Source: Candidatus Binatia bacterium (GTDB lineage: Bacteria > Desulfobacterota > Binatia > Bin18). Taken from it: DNA of 48,000 nt. The DNA lies in the NCBI GenBank assembly GCA_022820725.1, contig JAJEFA010000001.1, forward strand, positions 1 through 48,000, written 5' to 3'. The position numbers and the translations under genes were made by a program. Of the stretch, positions 24,439-35,374 are shown one piece after another. The notes under the pieces are model-generated. The model made no database searches. It was not told the DNA's origin and saw only the letters and a list, made by a program, of their open reading frames with translations. Position 1 is the first letter of the stretch. Every line of letters begins with the position of its first letter.

Positions 24439-24894
24439 TTAGGCGGTTCGGGTCGAATCAAGATCAGCTTTCAGAGGTAGGAGGACCGTGGCACTCCCAA
24501 GCGTGAGGCGCGCCGCTTCCGCATTCTCAACCCAGACATCGCAGGCGACATGTCCCGTCCCGGCCTCGACCCACCTCTTGGTCACCGTGCCTGTACACAC
24601 CAGACGTTCATTGACATAGGCAATATCGCGGTTGGCGTACGACAACTTCTTCAGCGTTCCCTGTTCACCGATCCACCCCGTCAATAATTGCGATAAAAAC
24701 GCTCCACGTAGCGGACCGTGTACCACAATATCCCGATAGCCTTCGCCCTGGGTGAAATCCTTATCAAAGTGAATCCGCTGTGGATTCCAGGTGATACTGC
24801 TATACAGGAATAGCAGGGTGTTTGACGGCGTCTTCTCCAAACTCGGCAGCGCCATCCCCTCGGTCACATCTTCAAAATACAGCTGTGTATCCAT
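24439..24894 (-). CDS. MaoC-like hot-dog dehydratase (C-terminal-type partner)
   Basis: 151 residues from the ATG at 24894 (AGGGAG upstream). MDTQLYFEDVTEGMALPSLEKTPS begins it. The hydratase-2-like core is QRIHFDKDFTQGEGYRDIVVHGPLRG, where D and H are the catalytic positions. Pairs with the next gene upstream, 20 nt away; in this family two short hot-dog proteins commonly make one heterodimeric (R)-enoyl hydratase/3-hydroxyacyl dehydratase. Substrate not predictable. Confidence 0.82.
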   Translation of the reverse strand: MDTQLYFEDVTEGMALPSLEKTPSNTLLFLYSSITWNPQRIHFDKDFTQGEGYRDIVVHGPLRGAFLSQLLTGWIGEQGTLKKLSYANRDIAYVNERLVCTGTVTKRWVEAGTGHVACDVWVENAEAARLTLGSATVLLPLKADLDSTRTA

Positions 24895-24914
24895 GACTCC
24901 CTGCCCTGCACCTG

Positions 24915-25409
24915 TCAACGCAAAATAGACGACCCTTTCTCAATAACGGCGACTTCATCGTTCTGGTTCGTATAGGTGGTCTCACGTACCACAAAGATCA
25001 AAGGCCCGGAGCGCCCCTCTTTCTGATAGATGTCCACGATTGTACTGCGCGCGGTCAGGGTGTCGCCCACACGAATCGGAGCGAAAAACTCGATGTCTGT
25101 ACCACCATCCATCAGGCGCGGGAGCGGGGTCGGCGGAATGGGAAAGCGCCCTTCATAGGGCAGTCCATCGGGGCGGAGTTCGTCTTCGGGGACCGGGTCC
25201 GTCAGCGGAGCCATATAGAACAGGGGCGGCGCTATCAGCCCGCCATAGCGGCTCTGCTGCGCTCGCTCGGCATCCGTGTAGAGCGGGTTCCGGTCGTCGG
25301 TTGCCACCGCAAAGCGCTTGACGTCCAGCGCCGTGACCTCAATCGTCCACGGCGGCGCCTGACGACCGATCCAGGCCCGAATTTCGTCCGTAATCAGCGA
25401 TTCTGCCAC
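24915..25409 (-). CDS. FAS1-like dehydratase / MaoC N-terminal-domain protein
   Basis: 164 residues from a GTG at 25409, preferred because GAGGAAGATT sits directly before it; longer starts at 25445 or 25475 lack a well-spaced site. It has the MaoC_dehydrat_N pattern: VTALDVKRFAVATDDRNPLYTD, GGLIAPPLFYMAPL and MDGGTDIEFFAPIRVGDTLTA. Heterodimer partner of the preceding entry. Together they would hydrate or dehydrate a CoA- or ACP-linked acyl intermediate. Confidence 0.8.
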   Translation of the reverse strand: MAESLITDEIRAWIGRQAPPWTIEVTALDVKRFAVATDDRNPLYTDAERAQQSRYGGLIAPPLFYMAPLTDPVPEDELRPDGLPYEGRFPIPPTPLPRLMDGGTDIEFFAPIRVGDTLTARSTIVDIYQKEGRSGPLIFVVRETTYTNQNDEVAVIEKGSSILR

Positions 25410-25558
25410 AATCTTCCTCGTCAGCGATCTGATAATCAGTCCCATCTCCCTACCAGTTGGCTGGTGGAACAGCAAGCGGGAACACCGCGTTCGGACCTCC
25501 GCAAGGACGCTCTCCTTCCCGGCTTGAGATCATATTCGGGGATCGGTACAGTCCGGGC

Positions 25559-26389
25559 ATGACTGACTTTGCGCATACATTTCTCCTCCTCTTCGGCCAA
25601 CTTGCCTTTGGCGGTATCTTTGCCCTGAGCGTGCCGGGGTTTCATGAGATTGAACGTGGATTTTTTAAGTCCACGGCCTGCGTCTATCTGGGGTGTGGTC
25701 TGATTATCTGCATCGGCAAACTGTCCCTGGCCTACTCAGCACTGCCAGACACGCTGTGGCATATGCGAACCTTTGAAAGCGGTTTGTGGCTGCTGTTTTG
25801 TGTGTTATGCGGATTGTACACTGCTACCTTATGGGGAGAGCGCTTTGTCCTCCGCGCTCGCGCCTATCTGTTCACCCTGCTCTTTGGGCTGATTGCTTTG
25901 AGTTTCAGCGCCAGCGTGTATCGGACGGCACCGCTTTTTTCAGTCGAGACGCTTGTCTATCCGCTCAGTTTTCTGACCTCGGCCCTGATGCTGGGCGCGG
26001 TGGCAACCGGCATGTCCCTGGGGCATTGGTACCTCATCGAGCTCGATCTCTCTCTTGACCCTTTTAAGCGCATCTTTAAATTTTATGCTTGCACTATCGT
26101 CGTCCATCTCATAACCCTGATGCTTGGCCTGGGCCTGCTGCTGCTCAGTAGCCATGCGGCAACAAGCGCCAGCGTCCGGGAGCTGTGGACGGATCATCAG
26201 ACCTTGCTCTGGATGCGGCTTGGCTTGGGGCCGCTGGCCTCGCTCGGTGTCGCCTATATGATCTGGCGGACACTTCAGATTCCGCAGACCATGGCGGCAA
26301 CCGGTCTTTTTTATGTCGCTATTCTGGCGGCTATTGTGGGCGAATTTTTAGGGCGTTTTGTCCTGTTTCGGACAACCCTGCCGCTCTAA
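25559..26389 (+). CDS. Polytopic membrane protein, DmsC-like
   Basis: 276 residues from the ATG at 25559; the longer ORF adds 34 non-hydrophobic residues that overlap the divergent gene's start region. About eight hydrophobic helices are visible. The end GLFYVAILAAIVGEFLGRFVLF and the middle MSLGHWYLIELDLSLDPFKRIF resemble DMSO-reductase anchor (DmsC) or NrfD-like proteins, but no molybdopterin or Fe-S subunit is adjacent. Function not assigned. Confidence 0.7.
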   Translation: MTDFAHTFLLLFGQLAFGGIFALSVPGFHEIERGFFKSTACVYLGCGLIICIGKLSLAYSALPDTLWHMRTFESGLWLLFCVLCGLYTATLWGERFVLRARAYLFTLLFGLIALSFSASVYRTAPLFSVETLVYPLSFLTSALMLGAVATGMSLGHWYLIELDLSLDPFKRIFKFYACTIVVHLITLMLGLGLLLLSSHAATSASVRELWTDHQTLLWMRLGLGPLASLGVAYMIWRTLQIPQTMAATGLFYVAILAAIVGEFLGRFVLFRTTLPL

Positions 26390-26415
26390 TGACCATACAC
26401 CTCAACAGATGAGGA

Positions 26416-26697
26416 CTAGTCGTAGATTTTCAGGGTCGATATGCGCAGCCCGTCTGAGGTCCAGCCAACGTCAAAGCCTACACGCATACCCTCGGTCAAG
26501 AACCGAATGTCCAGACGCGGAGCCCCAATCAGCCGTAAAAACGGAAAGACAAAGGGAATTTCTTTCCCGGAATCGCTCAGGACGACGCCGGTTTCATTGC
26601 CGGAATAAATTTTATGGATCACTCCCCGATAGAAACGATCCTGGGAGTAGTCTGGAGCGGGTCCGTCCCCCGGCTTTTGCGGGATATCCTGTGCCAC
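26416..26697 (-). CDS. Cold-shock-domain-like small protein
   Basis: 93 residues from a GTG at 26697, 26 nt after the ilvB stop. The sequence FYRGVIHKIYSGNETGVVLS, then GKEIPFVFPFLRLIGA and GMRVGFDVGWTSDGLRISTLKIYD resembles the beta-barrel pattern of cold-shock domains (strand, strand, F-x-F, G-x-x-V-x-F-D-V, x-A-x-x-V). The RNA-binding aromatic motifs are not canonical. It may be translationally linked to ilvB. It occupies the place where ilvN usually lies but is not related to it. Confidence 0.55.
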   Translation of the reverse strand: MAQDIPQKPGDGPAPDYSQDRFYRGVIHKIYSGNETGVVLSDSGKEIPFVFPFLRLIGAPRLDIRFLTEGMRVGFDVGWTSDGLRISTLKIYD

Positions 26698-26723
26698 GGC
26701 TGGGCCATTTTCCCTGTTCGGCT

Positions 26724-28430
26724 CTACGCAAAGAGCATTTCATGCATGGCGCTACCAGCCGGCACCATGGGGAACACCCCTTCGCTTTTCGGAATGACCA
26801 CTTCCACCAGAACGGGTCCCGTCTCCGCAAAGGCGGCCCGTAGCGTGGCGGACAGCTCGGACGATTTTTCCGCTCGAAACCCTTTGGCTCCATAGGCTTC
26901 GGCCAGTTTCACAAAATCCGGCATGGCGTCCATATAGGAGTGGGAGTAGCGCTCCTCGTAGAATTTCTCCTGCCACTGCCGCACCATCCCTAGGTAATGG
27001 TTGTTCAGAATGACGACCTTGACCGGAACATTATACTGGACGGCAGCGGACAGTTCCTGAATGTTCATCTGAATACTGCCGTCACCGCTAATCACCACGA
27101 CCTGTCTGTCGGGTGCGGCAAAATGGGCTCCGATCCCGGCCGGCAGGCCATAGCCCATGGTTCCTAGCCCACCCGACGTCAGCCACGAACGCGGCTGGGA
27201 GAACTTCATCATCTGAGCGGCCCACATCTGGTGTTGGCCCACATCGGTCACGACGATAGCGTCGCCCCCGGTTATCTGATTGATCTCTTCCAGCACGGCC
27301 CGGGGGAGAATTTCCCCATTTGCGCCCTGGGTCTGATAGGGCAGTGGCTTTTCCTGTTTCCAGGTCATGATGTGCTGACGCCATTCTCCCCATATCTTCT
27401 GGCGCGGTGCCAGTTGCTCACGGGTTTTCACTTTGCCGAGCATGACCTGCAAGACTTCCTTGATATCCCCCACAATGGGGACATCGACTTTGATGTTCTT
27501 ACTGATAGAAGAGGGATCGATATCGATATGCACGATCTTCTCTGCTTTGGGGGCAAAGTCGCTCGTCCGGCCCGTGACCCGGTCATCAAACCGTGCCCCC
27601 ACGGCAATGAGCGCATCACAGTTCTGCACCGCCATATTGGTCCAATACCCGCCGTGCATGCCCAACATACCCAGGTTTAACGGGTCATCACTCGGATACA
27701 CACCCAAGGCCATAACCGTTGTGGTAATTGGAATCTTGAGTCCGCGGACCAGTTCGATGAGCGGTTCGGACGCTCCAGACCACTGCACCCCGCCACCCAC
27801 GTAGAAGAGTGGTCGTTCGGCCTGTTCAATGACTTCAAGCGCGCGTTCGATCTGGCGGATATTGCCCTTGAAGGTCGGCTTATAGCCGCGTATGCTCACA
27901 GTTTCCGGATAAGAAAAGGGGGCTTCGGCGGCCTGCACGTCCTTGGGTAAATCAATCAGGACCGGCCCCGGTCGTCCGCTGCCGGCAATATGAAAGGCCT
28001 CTTTAATCGTCCGAGAGATGTCGTTGACATCACGGATCAAATAATTGTGCTTGGTACAGGGACGGGTAATGCCGGTCACATCGGCTTCCTGAAAGGCATC
28101 ATTGCCGATCATATTGGTCGGCACCTGACCACAGATGACAACGAGGGGGGTTGAATCCATATAGGCATCCGCGATGCCGGTAACCGTATTCGTTGCCCCT
28201 GGTCCCGAAGTCACTAGCACGACACCGGGGCGACCGGACACGCGCGCATACCCCTCGGCCATATGGGCCGCGCCCTGTTCGTGTCTAACCAGGATGTGGC
28301 GCAAAGCCGTATTCTGAACCAGGGCGTCATAGGTCGGCAGGATGGCACCACCAGGGTAACCAAAGATGGTATCTACGCCTTCAGCCAGCAGACTTTCGAT
28401 AGTGATCTGCGCACCGGTCATTGTTGTCAT
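26724..28430 (-). CDS. ilvB: Acetolactate synthase large subunit
   Basis: 568 residues, full length. The ThDP-enzyme signatures are GVDTIFGYPGGAILPTYDAL, the catalytic Glu in RHEQGAAHMAEGYAR, FAD-linked central domain segments and GDGSIQMNIQELSAAVQYN, VPVKVVILNN for Mg-ThDP. It condenses two pyruvate (or pyruvate plus 2-oxobutyrate) in valine, leucine and isoleucine synthesis. No ilvN regulatory subunit or ilvC is adjacent. Minus strand, divergent from an Lrp/AsnC gene, with a clear promoter at 28464-28491. Confidence 0.95.
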   Translation of the reverse strand: MTTMTGAQITIESLLAEGVDTIFGYPGGAILPTYDALVQNTALRHILVRHEQGAAHMAEGYARVSGRPGVVLVTSGPGATNTVTGIADAYMDSTPLVVICGQVPTNMIGNDAFQEADVTGITRPCTKHNYLIRDVNDISRTIKEAFHIAGSGRPGPVLIDLPKDVQAAEAPFSYPETVSIRGYKPTFKGNIRQIERALEVIEQAERPLFYVGGGVQWSGASEPLIELVRGLKIPITTTVMALGVYPSDDPLNLGMLGMHGGYWTNMAVQNCDALIAVGARFDDRVTGRTSDFAPKAEKIVHIDIDPSSISKNIKVDVPIVGDIKEVLQVMLGKVKTREQLAPRQKIWGEWRQHIMTWKQEKPLPYQTQGANGEILPRAVLEEINQITGGDAIVVTDVGQHQMWAAQMMKFSQPRSWLTSGGLGTMGYGLPAGIGAHFAAPDRQVVVISGDGSIQMNIQELSAAVQYNVPVKVVILNNHYLGMVRQWQEKFYEERYSHSYMDAMPDFVKLAEAYGAKGFRAEKSSELSATLRAAFAETGPVLVEVVIPKSEGVFPMVPAGSAMHEMLFA

Positions 28431-28463
28431 GATGTGCCTCTGCTCCAGTCTCCGGAGCGGATA

Positions 28464-28491
28464 ATTATACGAGGGCCAAGGAAAAACTCAA
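28464..28491 (-). promoter_or_regulatory. Promoter of ilvB
   Basis: Minus strand TTGAGT (28491-28486), 16-nt spacer, perfect TATAAT (28469-28464), 34 nt from the ilvB ATG. It lies in the 180-nt divergent region shared with the Lrp-type regulator, so control by it is plausible. Confidence 0.65.
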
Positions 28492-28610
28492 GGAACCACA
28501 AGCCTCTGAATATTCACTTGACATAATAACCCATTCTCCGCTATTTGTTAGCCCTTCGGTATTTTTAGCCTCAATAAATTCGGCACGTAACCGAAGTGAG
28601 CAGGGTCCAT

Positions 28611-29150
28611 ATGGAACTCGATAATATTGACAATGTGGACAGGCATATCCTCTCGGTTCTCCAGGAAAACTGCAAACTGCCACTGGTGAAAATTGGCGAA
28701 CGCGTGGGGCTGTCGGCTCCGTCCGTAATCGAGCGGATTAAGAAACTGGAAGAGAGCGGAGTCATACGCGGGTATACCGCCGTTCTCGACGCCCGCAAGC
28801 TGGGGAAGGATACCACCGCTTTTATTGGTGTTTCCATTAATCATCCCAAGCTGATTACGCAGTTTGAAACGGCTATTGAAGGTTTTGAAGATATCCAGGA
28901 ATGTCACCATGTGACTGGTGAATACACCCTACTGCTGAAGGTCAAAGCCGATAACACCTCAGACCTTGAGGAGGTCATTCGTCAAATTCGCTCACTCGAA
29001 GGAGTAGAACGGACGGAAACATCCGTGGTGTTGTCCACGCATACTGAAGGACTGTGGTTGAGACTCCAGTTGGAGAAAAAGGCGGCCGTAGACGGCCGGC
29101 AGCAGGCAGTGGCAACTGCCCTCGCCCCACGGGTGAGACGTGGAGCCTGA
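28611..29150 (+). CDS. Lrp/AsnC family transcriptional regulator
   Basis: 179 residues from the ATG at 28611 (AGGG 7 nt before). N-terminal winged helix [53 protein letters not shown] (spans ~8-60) and C-terminal RAM ligand-sensing domain with [20 protein letters not shown]. It carries about 25 extra residues ([20 protein letters not shown]) beyond the family's usual end. Divergent from ilvB and 53 nt upstream of gltB on the same strand. In E. coli Lrp controls both ilvIH and gltBD, so a local regulator of branched-chain and glutamate synthesis is a fair inference. Confidence 0.9.
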   Translation: MELDNIDNVDRHILSVLQENCKLPLVKIGERVGLSAPSVIERIKKLEESGVIRGYTAVLDARKLGKDTTAFIGVSINHPKLITQFETAIEGFEDIQECHHVTGEYTLLLKVKADNTSDLEEVIRQIRSLEGVERTETSVVLSTHTEGLWLRLQLEKKAAVDGRQQAVATALAPRVRRGA

Positions 29151-29203
29151 CAGCCCATGGCAGCAGGAATCCCTATGCAGCACAGAGACAGGAAGGGGCG
29201 TAT

Positions 29204-32200
29204 ATGACCGCCGGTATACCTCAGAAACAGGGACTGTATGATCCCAGCTTTGAACACGATGCTTGCGGTATTGGCTTTGTGGTCAACATCAAAGGTGAGC
29301 GTTCGCATCAAGTAGTCGAACAAGGTTTAACCGTTCTGGTCAATCTGGATCATCGTGGGGCACGCGGCTGTGAAGAAGGCACGGGAGACGGCGCGGGTAT
29401 GCTCCTCCAGCTCCCCCATCGCTTCCTGAGCACGGCCTGTCGGACTCTGGGCGTGAGCCTGCCCGCTCCAGGCCAGTACGGGGTTGGCATGGTCTATCTG
29501 CCGCCCGACCCTACCCATCGACACGACTGCGAGCAGCGCCTGGAGGCTATCGTCATAGAAGAAGGCCAAACGGTCCTAGGCTGGCGGGATGTTCCGACAA
29601 ATAACGCCGGCCTGGGGGAGACGGCCAAGGCGTGTGAACCGCGCATTCGGCAAGTTTTCATTGGTCGCAGTGCCGACGGTCTGGCGGATGATCTCGCCTT
29701 TGAGCGCAAGCTGTATGTAATCCGCCGTCGCGTGACGAACGCCATCCGTTACGGCGGGGTCGCCGGCGGAGAATATTTCTATATTCCCAGCCTGTCGTAC
29801 AAGACCCTGATCTATAAGGGGATGCTCACGCCGCAGCAACTCGAAACCTTCTATCCAGACCTGTCCGACCCGGACCTGGAAAGCGCGATTGCCGTGGTCC
29901 ACTCACGCTTTAGCACCAATACCTTTCCGAGTTGGGAACGCTCCCACCCATATCGCTACCTCATCCATAATGGCGAGATTAATACCCTGCGGGGGAACGT
30001 CAACTGGATGCGCGCCCGTCAGGCATTAATGGCGTCAGAACTCTTTGGTGATGATCTGTCGAAAGTCTTTCCGGTTGTCCTGGAAGACGGCAGTGATTCT
30101 GCTATTTTTGATAACTGCCTGGAATTCCTGGTGCTGAGCGGGCGTTCGCTGCCCCACGCGATGATGATGATGATCCCCGAGCCGTGGGAGAATCATGAGA
30201 GCATGGCTGATACAAAGCAGGCCTTTTATGAATATCACAGCTGTCTGATGGAGCCTTGGGATGGTCCGGCCTCCATTGCCTTCACGGACGGCACCCGCGT
30301 GGGGGCTGTCTTGGACCGGAACGGGCTCCGTCCGTCTCGGTACTATGTGACCAAGGATGACTTGGTCATCATGGGCTCCGAGGTTGGTGCGCTCGAAGTC
30401 GAGCCAGAGCGCGTCTTAGAAAAACGACGGCTCCAGCCGGGACGGATGTTCCTGGTCGATACAGAGAAGGGCCGTATTATTAGTGATGAAGAGTTGAAAC
30501 AGGAAATCATTAGCGCCCGTCCCTACCGTCAGTGGCTGAACGAACACACGATATATTTCGATCAGCTTCCAGATGTGACAGAAGAGCAGCCGGTATACGA
30601 TCATGAGGCCACACTCCAACGCCTGCGTGCCTTTGGCTACAGCTTTGAGGACCTGAAGGTCAATATTGGGCCGATGGCGCTGAACAAAATCCAGCCCATC
30701 GGTTCCATGGGCACGGATACGCCGCTGGCCGTGTTGTCCGATAAACCCCAGCTTTTATACAATTATTTCAAGCAACTCTTTGCCCAGGTCACCAATCCCC
30801 CCATCGACCCGATTCGGGAAGAACTCGTCACCTCAACAACGCTGACACTAGGCTCAGAGGGGAATTTACTCGACCCCCGGCCAGACAATTGCCGCCAAAT
30901 CCGGCTGCCTATTCCGATCCTAAAGAATGCGGACCTTGAGAAGCTGCGGCGTGTTGACCAACCGGGACTCAAGGTCGTGACCTTGCCCATACTCTTTAAC
31001 CCAAAGCACGGCAAAGATGGCCTAGTGCAGGCTTTAGACGAACTCTGTCAGGCCGCGGATACTGCGATTGAGCGCGGTGCAACGCTGCTGATCCTGTCGG
31101 ATAGAGACGTGAATGCCGAACGTGCCGCGATCCCGGCTTTGCTGGCAGCGTCGGGCTTACACCATCATCTGATTCGGGTCGGCAGCCGGACCCGAGTCGG
31201 ACTCGTGCTCGAATCGGGCGAGCCGCGCGAGGTTCATCATTTCTGTGTGCTACTCGGCTATGGCGTCCAGGCGATTAATCCCTATATGGTCTACGAGTGT
31301 CTGAACGACATGATCGGCGAGGGCATGTTGACGGGCATTGCCCATCATGACGCAGTGAGCAGCTATATCAAAGCCGCGGTCAAGGGCATCGTCAAAGTCA
31401 TGTCCAAGATGGGCATTTCGACGATTAAATCCTACTGTGGCGCGCAGATTTTTGAAGCCATCGGGCTGGGCCGGGAACTGGTTGATCGCTATTTTACCTG
31501 GACACCCTCCCGCGTAGGCGGCATTAGTCTGGCGGAACTCGCCCAAGAAGCGAGCCAACAACATGCCAGGGCCTTCCCGGCCATTCCGGTTCGTAGTGAG
31601 ACGCTTGAGGTGTACGGTCAGTATCAATTCCGCAAGGACGGCGAACTGCACCTCTTTAACCCGCGTACTATTCATCTGCTGCAAAAGGCTTGTCGTATAA
31701 ACGACTATGCCACCTTTAAGGAGTATACGCGACTCATAGACGACCAATCGGAGCGGCTCGCTACGCTGCGCGGGCTGCTGGAATTGAAACCGGCGGCTGA
31801 GCCGATTCCGCTTGAGGAAGTCGAGCCGATTGAGGCCATTACCACTCGCTTTAAGACCGGCGCCATGTCCTACGGCTCCATCAGTAAAGAGGCGCATGAG
31901 GCACTGGCGATTGCCATGAACCGTATCGGCGGCAAAAGCAACACGGGAGAAGGTGGCGAAGATATTGTGCGTTATACGCCGGACCCCAATGGCGATTCGC
32001 GGAACAGCGCGATCAAGCAGGTCGCCTCGGGTCGTTTTGGCGTCACCAGCGAATATCTGACCCAGGCACGTGAAATCCAGATCAAAATGGCCCAGGGGGC
32101 GAAACCCGGGGAGGGCGGCGAACTGCCCGGTCGGAAAGTCTATCCGTGGATTGCCAAGGTGCGGCTCTCCACCCCTGGTGTTGGACTGATTTCGCCGCCC

Positions 32201-33802
32201 CCCCACCACGATATCTATTCAATTGAAGACCTGGCCCAGCTCATTCACGACTTAAAGAACGCTAATACCGAGGCGCGAATCAGCGTGAAGTTGGTCTCCG
32301 AGGTCGGGGTCGGCACGATTGCCGCCGGTGTTGCCAAAGGCCATGCCGATGTTGTGCTGATTAGTGGGCACGACGGCGGGACCGGAGCCTCGCCGCAGAC
32401 CAGTATCAAACACGCCGGTCTCCCCTGGGAACTCGGCCTGGCGGAAACGCATCAAACCCTGGTCCTCAACAATCTACGCAGCCGGATTACCGTCGAAACC
32501 GACGGCCAACTCAAAACCGGACGGGATGTGGTGATTGCCGCCCTGCTGGGCGCGGAAGAGTTCGGTTTTGCCACCGCCGCCCTGGTTTCACTCGGCTGTA
32601 TTATGATGCGAGTTTGCCATCTCGACACCTGCCCGGTCGGCGTCGCAACCCAGAACCCTGAACTGCGCAAGAAGTTCATGGGCGACCCAACCCACGCCGT
32701 TCATTTCATGCAGTTTGTTGCTCAGGAAATCCGTGAGTATATGGCCCAACTCGGTTTTCGGACCATGAATGACATGATTGGTCGGACCGATAAGATCGAG
32801 GCTCGTAAAGCCATAGATCACTGGAAAGCCAAAGGGCTGGACTACACCGATATCCTGCACCAGCCCCAAGTGGGTCCCGAGATCGGACGGTACTGTCAGA
32901 TTGGACAAAACCACGGTATTGAGCGCTCTCTGGATAGGCAGGCCCTGATTGACCTGGCACGTCCGGCGCTGGAACGCCAAGAAAAAGTGTCCGCTACACT
33001 GCCTATTCAAAACGTCAACCGCGTGACCGGAACGATCCTGGGCAGTGAGGTCACCCGACGCTACGGTCGGGACGGCCTGCCGGAGGATACCATACACTTT
33101 CATTTCCGGGGGTCGGCCGGTCAGAGTTTTGGGGCGTTTGTCCCACCCGGTATGACGTTGGAACTGGAAGGCGATGCCAATGACTATTTCGCTAAAGGGC
33201 TTTCTGGTGGAAAGGTCATACTCTATCCCCCAACAGGTTCGACTTTTACCGCAGAGGAAAACATCATTGTCGGTAATGTGGCCTTTTATGGTGCGACCAA
33301 CGGGGAAGCCTATATTCGCGGCATGGCAGGGGAACGCTTCTGTGTGCGCAATAGCGGAGTGCGAGCTGTGATCGAAGGGGTCGGCGATCATGGCTGTGAG
33401 TATATGACGGGCGGACGCGTGGTTGTGCTGGGCGAGACCGGGCGTAATTTTGCCGCGGGCATGTCCGGCGGGATCGCCTACGTCTTGGACAGAAACGCAA
33501 CCTTTCACAACCAGTGTAATCTCGAAACCGTCACCCTGGACAAGCTCAACGAGGGCGATCTTCAGGACGTCCGCGCCATGCTACAAAAACACGTCCAGTA
33601 CACCCGCAGCACACAAGCGCAGCAGATTCTTGACGACTGGGAGGCGAGAGCGCTGGAATTTGTCAAAGTCATGCCCAAGGACTATCAACGTATGCTCGAC
33701 GCAATTAGCCGGGCCGAAGGCAGTGGCTTAGCCGGCGACGAGGCCATCATGGCGGCTTTTGAGGCGAATAAGAACGATGCCGCACGGGTGAGCGGCAACT
33801 AA
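29204..33802 (+). CDS. gltB: Glutamate synthase large subunit
   Basis: 1532 residues from the ATG at 29204 (GGAAGGGG upstream); the longer ORF runs over the regulator's 3' end. The Ntn amidotransferase nucleophile is Cys21 in [10 protein letters not shown], after a 20-residue propeptide as in the family. The FMN-binding barrel includes [18 protein letters not shown] and [19 protein letters not shown]. The [3Fe-4S] ligands are [18 protein letters not shown] (C-x5-C-x4-C). The beta-helical C-terminal domain follows. It makes glutamate from glutamine and 2-oxoglutarate with the small subunit. Confidence 0.97.
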   Translation: MTAGIPQKQGLYDPSFEHDACGIGFVVNIKGERSHQVVEQGLTVLVNLDHRGARGCEEGTGDGAGMLLQLPHRFLSTACRTLGVSLPAPGQYGVGMVYLPPDPTHRHDCEQRLEAIVIEEGQTVLGWRDVPTNNAGLGETAKACEPRIRQVFIGRSADGLADDLAFERKLYVIRRRVTNAIRYGGVAGGEYFYIPSLSYKTLIYKGMLTPQQLETFYPDLSDPDLESAIAVVHSRFSTNTFPSWERSHPYRYLIHNGEINTLRGNVNWMRARQALMASELFGDDLSKVFPVVLEDGSDSAIFDNCLEFLVLSGRSLPHAMMMMIPEPWENHESMADTKQAFYEYHSCLMEPWDGPASIAFTDGTRVGAVLDRNGLRPSRYYVTKDDLVIMGSEVGALEVEPERVLEKRRLQPGRMFLVDTEKGRIISDEELKQEIISARPYRQWLNEHTIYFDQLPDVTEEQPVYDHEATLQRLRAFGYSFEDLKVNIGPMALNKIQPIGSMGTDTPLAVLSDKPQLLYNYFKQLFAQVTNPPIDPIREELVTSTTLTLGSEGNLLDPRPDNCRQIRLPIPILKNADLEKLRRVDQPGLKVVTLPILFNPKHGKDGLVQALDELCQAADTAIERGATLLILSDRDVNAERAAIPALLAASGLHHHLIRVGSRTRVGLVLESGEPREVHHFCVLLGYGVQAINPYMVYECLNDMIGEGMLTGIAHHDAVSSYIKAAVKGIVKVMSKMGISTIKSYCGAQIFEAIGLGRELVDRYFTWTPSRVGGISLAELAQEASQQHARAFPAIPVRSETLEVYGQYQFRKDGELHLFNPRTIHLLQKACRINDYATFKEYTRLIDDQSERLATLRGLLELKPAAEPIPLEEVEPIEAITTRFKTGAMSYGSISKEAHEALAIAMNRIGGKSNTGEGGEDIVRYTPDPNGDSRNSAIKQVASGRFGVTSEYLTQAREIQIKMAQGAKPGEGGELPGRKVYPWIAKVRLSTPGVGLISPPPHHDIYSIEDLAQLIHDLKNANTEARISVKLVSEVGVGTIAAGVAKGHADVVLISGHDGGTGASPQTSIKHAGLPWELGLAETHQTLVLNNLRSRITVETDGQLKTGRDVVIAALLGAEEFGFATAALVSLGCIMMRVCHLDTCPVGVATQNPELRKKFMGDPTHAVHFMQFVAQEIREYMAQLGFRTMNDMIGRTDKIEARKAIDHWKAKGLDYTDILHQPQVGPEIGRYCQIGQNHGIERSLDRQALIDLARPALERQEKVSATLPIQNVNRVTGTILGSEVTRRYGRDGLPEDTIHFHFRGSAGQSFGAFVPPGMTLELEGDANDYFAKGLSGGKVILYPPTGSTFTAEENIIVGNVAFYGATNGEAYIRGMAGERFCVRNSGVRAVIEGVGDHGCEYMTGGRVVVLGETGRNFAAGMSGGIAYVLDRNATFHNQCNLETVTLDKLNEGDLQDVRAMLQKHVQYTRSTQAQQILDDWEARALEFVKVMPKDYQRMLDAISRAEGSGLAGDEAIMAAFEANKNDAARVSGN

Positions 33803-33841
33803 CACTTTGCAACAGCAGGCAGACTGACGAAGGAAGACCGT

Positions 33842-35326
33842 ATGGGGAAGCCCACTGGATTCATGGAATATGAGCGGGAGTTACCCGTAGACCGTTCACC
33901 AGCCGAGCGGGTGAATGACTGGGAGGAGTTTCATCAGCATTTTCCTGAGAGCAAGCTCCAGGAGCAGGGCGGCCGCTGCATGGACTGCGGCATCCCGTTC
34001 TGTCACACCGGAACCTTGATCAGTGGCATGGCTTCGGGTTGTCCGATTAATAACCTGATCCCGGAGTGGAATGACCTCGTCTATCGCGGACTCTGGCGGG
34101 AGGCGCTGGAGCGGCTGCACAAAACCAATAATTTCCCGGAGTTCACCGGTCGGGTGTGCCCGGCACCGTGCGAGGGGTCATGTGTGCTCGGGATTACGAA
34201 TCCACCGGTCACCATCAAAAACATTGAATGCTCCATCGTTGATCGCGGCTTTGCCGAAGGTTGGGTTATCCCGCACCCACCGGAGAAACGGACCGGAAAA
34301 AAGGTGGCGGTGGTCGGTTCGGGTCCCGCCGGCCTCTCGTGCGCGGCGCAGCTCAATAAGGCTGGCCACGCGGTCACCGTCTACGAGCGGGCTGACCGCA
34401 TCGGCGGCCTGCTCATGTATGGCATTCCCAATATGAAGCTGGACAAGACCATTGTACAGCGCCGTGTTGATCTGATGGCCCGAGAAGGCGTTACCTTTGT
34501 GACGAATACGGCCATTGGCAGCGACATTCCAGCTACTCAATTACAGGAGGATTTTGATGCCATTGTCCTGTGCGGAGGGGCGACAAAACCGCGCGACCTA
34601 CCGGCAGAAGGCCGCAACCTCAACGGCATCCATTTCGCCATGGAATTCCTCCACGCCAATACCAAAAGCCTGCTCGACTCGGACCATGCGGATGGGGCGT
34701 ATATTTCCGCCTCAGATAAAAATGTGATCGTTATTGGAGGTGGAGATACGGGTACCGACTGTGTTGGCACGGCACTCCGCCACAAATGCAAGACGCTGAC
34801 CCAGTTTGAAATTCTTCCCCAGCCGCCCTTGGAGCGGCAGCCGGACAATCCCTGGCCGGAGTGGCCAAAAATTTTGCGGGTCGATTATGGACAAGAGGAA
34901 GCAGAAGCCCGGTTTGGTGCAGACCCGCGTATTTATCTAATTCAGACGGAACGATTTGTGGGCGACGCACACGGTAATGTCAAAGAGTTGCACACCGTCG
35001 AGATAGAATGGGGGAAAAACGAAGACGGTGCGTTTATTCCCAAGCCTCTGGCGGGAACGGAAAAGGTCTGGCCGGCAGACGTGGTTCTGCTCGCCATGGG
35101 CTTTCTTGGGCCGGAAGACCCGATCCTCGAACAACTCGGGGTTGAGCGTGACCCGCGCTCAAATGCCAAGGCGGAATACGGCCGGTTCCAGACAAACGTA
35201 GACGGTGTATTTGCCGCCGGCGACATGCGTCGTGGCCAGAGTCTAGTCGTCTGGGCCTTTAACGAAGGACGCGGGGCAGCCAGAGAGGTAGACCGATACC
35301 TCATGGGCAGCACCGAGCTACCATAG
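33842..35326 (+). CDS. gltD: Glutamate synthase small subunit
   Basis: 494 residues, 39 nt after gltB. N-terminal cysteine clusters [28 protein letters not shown] and [13 protein letters not shown] bind two [4Fe-4S] clusters. Two dinucleotide motifs follow, [14 protein letters not shown] for FAD and [15 protein letters not shown] for NADPH, with [15 protein letters not shown] at the end. It passes electrons from NADPH to GltB. GAAGGAAG precedes the ATG. A 48-nt gap leads to the selenoprotein glutaredoxin gene, which may be on the same transcript. Confidence 0.97.
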   Translation: MGKPTGFMEYERELPVDRSPAERVNDWEEFHQHFPESKLQEQGGRCMDCGIPFCHTGTLISGMASGCPINNLIPEWNDLVYRGLWREALERLHKTNNFPEFTGRVCPAPCEGSCVLGITNPPVTIKNIECSIVDRGFAEGWVIPHPPEKRTGKKVAVVGSGPAGLSCAAQLNKAGHAVTVYERADRIGGLLMYGIPNMKLDKTIVQRRVDLMAREGVTFVTNTAIGSDIPATQLQEDFDAIVLCGGATKPRDLPAEGRNLNGIHFAMEFLHANTKSLLDSDHADGAYISASDKNVIVIGGGDTGTDCVGTALRHKCKTLTQFEILPQPPLERQPDNPWPEWPKILRVDYGQEEAEARFGADPRIYLIQTERFVGDAHGNVKELHTVEIEWGKNEDGAFIPKPLAGTEKVWPADVVLLAMGFLGPEDPILEQLGVERDPRSNAKAEYGRFQTNVDGVFAAGDMRRGQSLVVWAFNEGRGAAREVDRYLMGSTELP

Positions 35327-35374
35327 GGCCTGCTCTTACGGTATACAGATAACGAAGTGAAAGGATCAGCCTTC

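Noticed and set aside
31250..33508. Long minus-strand ORFs opposite gltB
   Set aside because: Shadows of the gltB coding strand with no recognisable domains.
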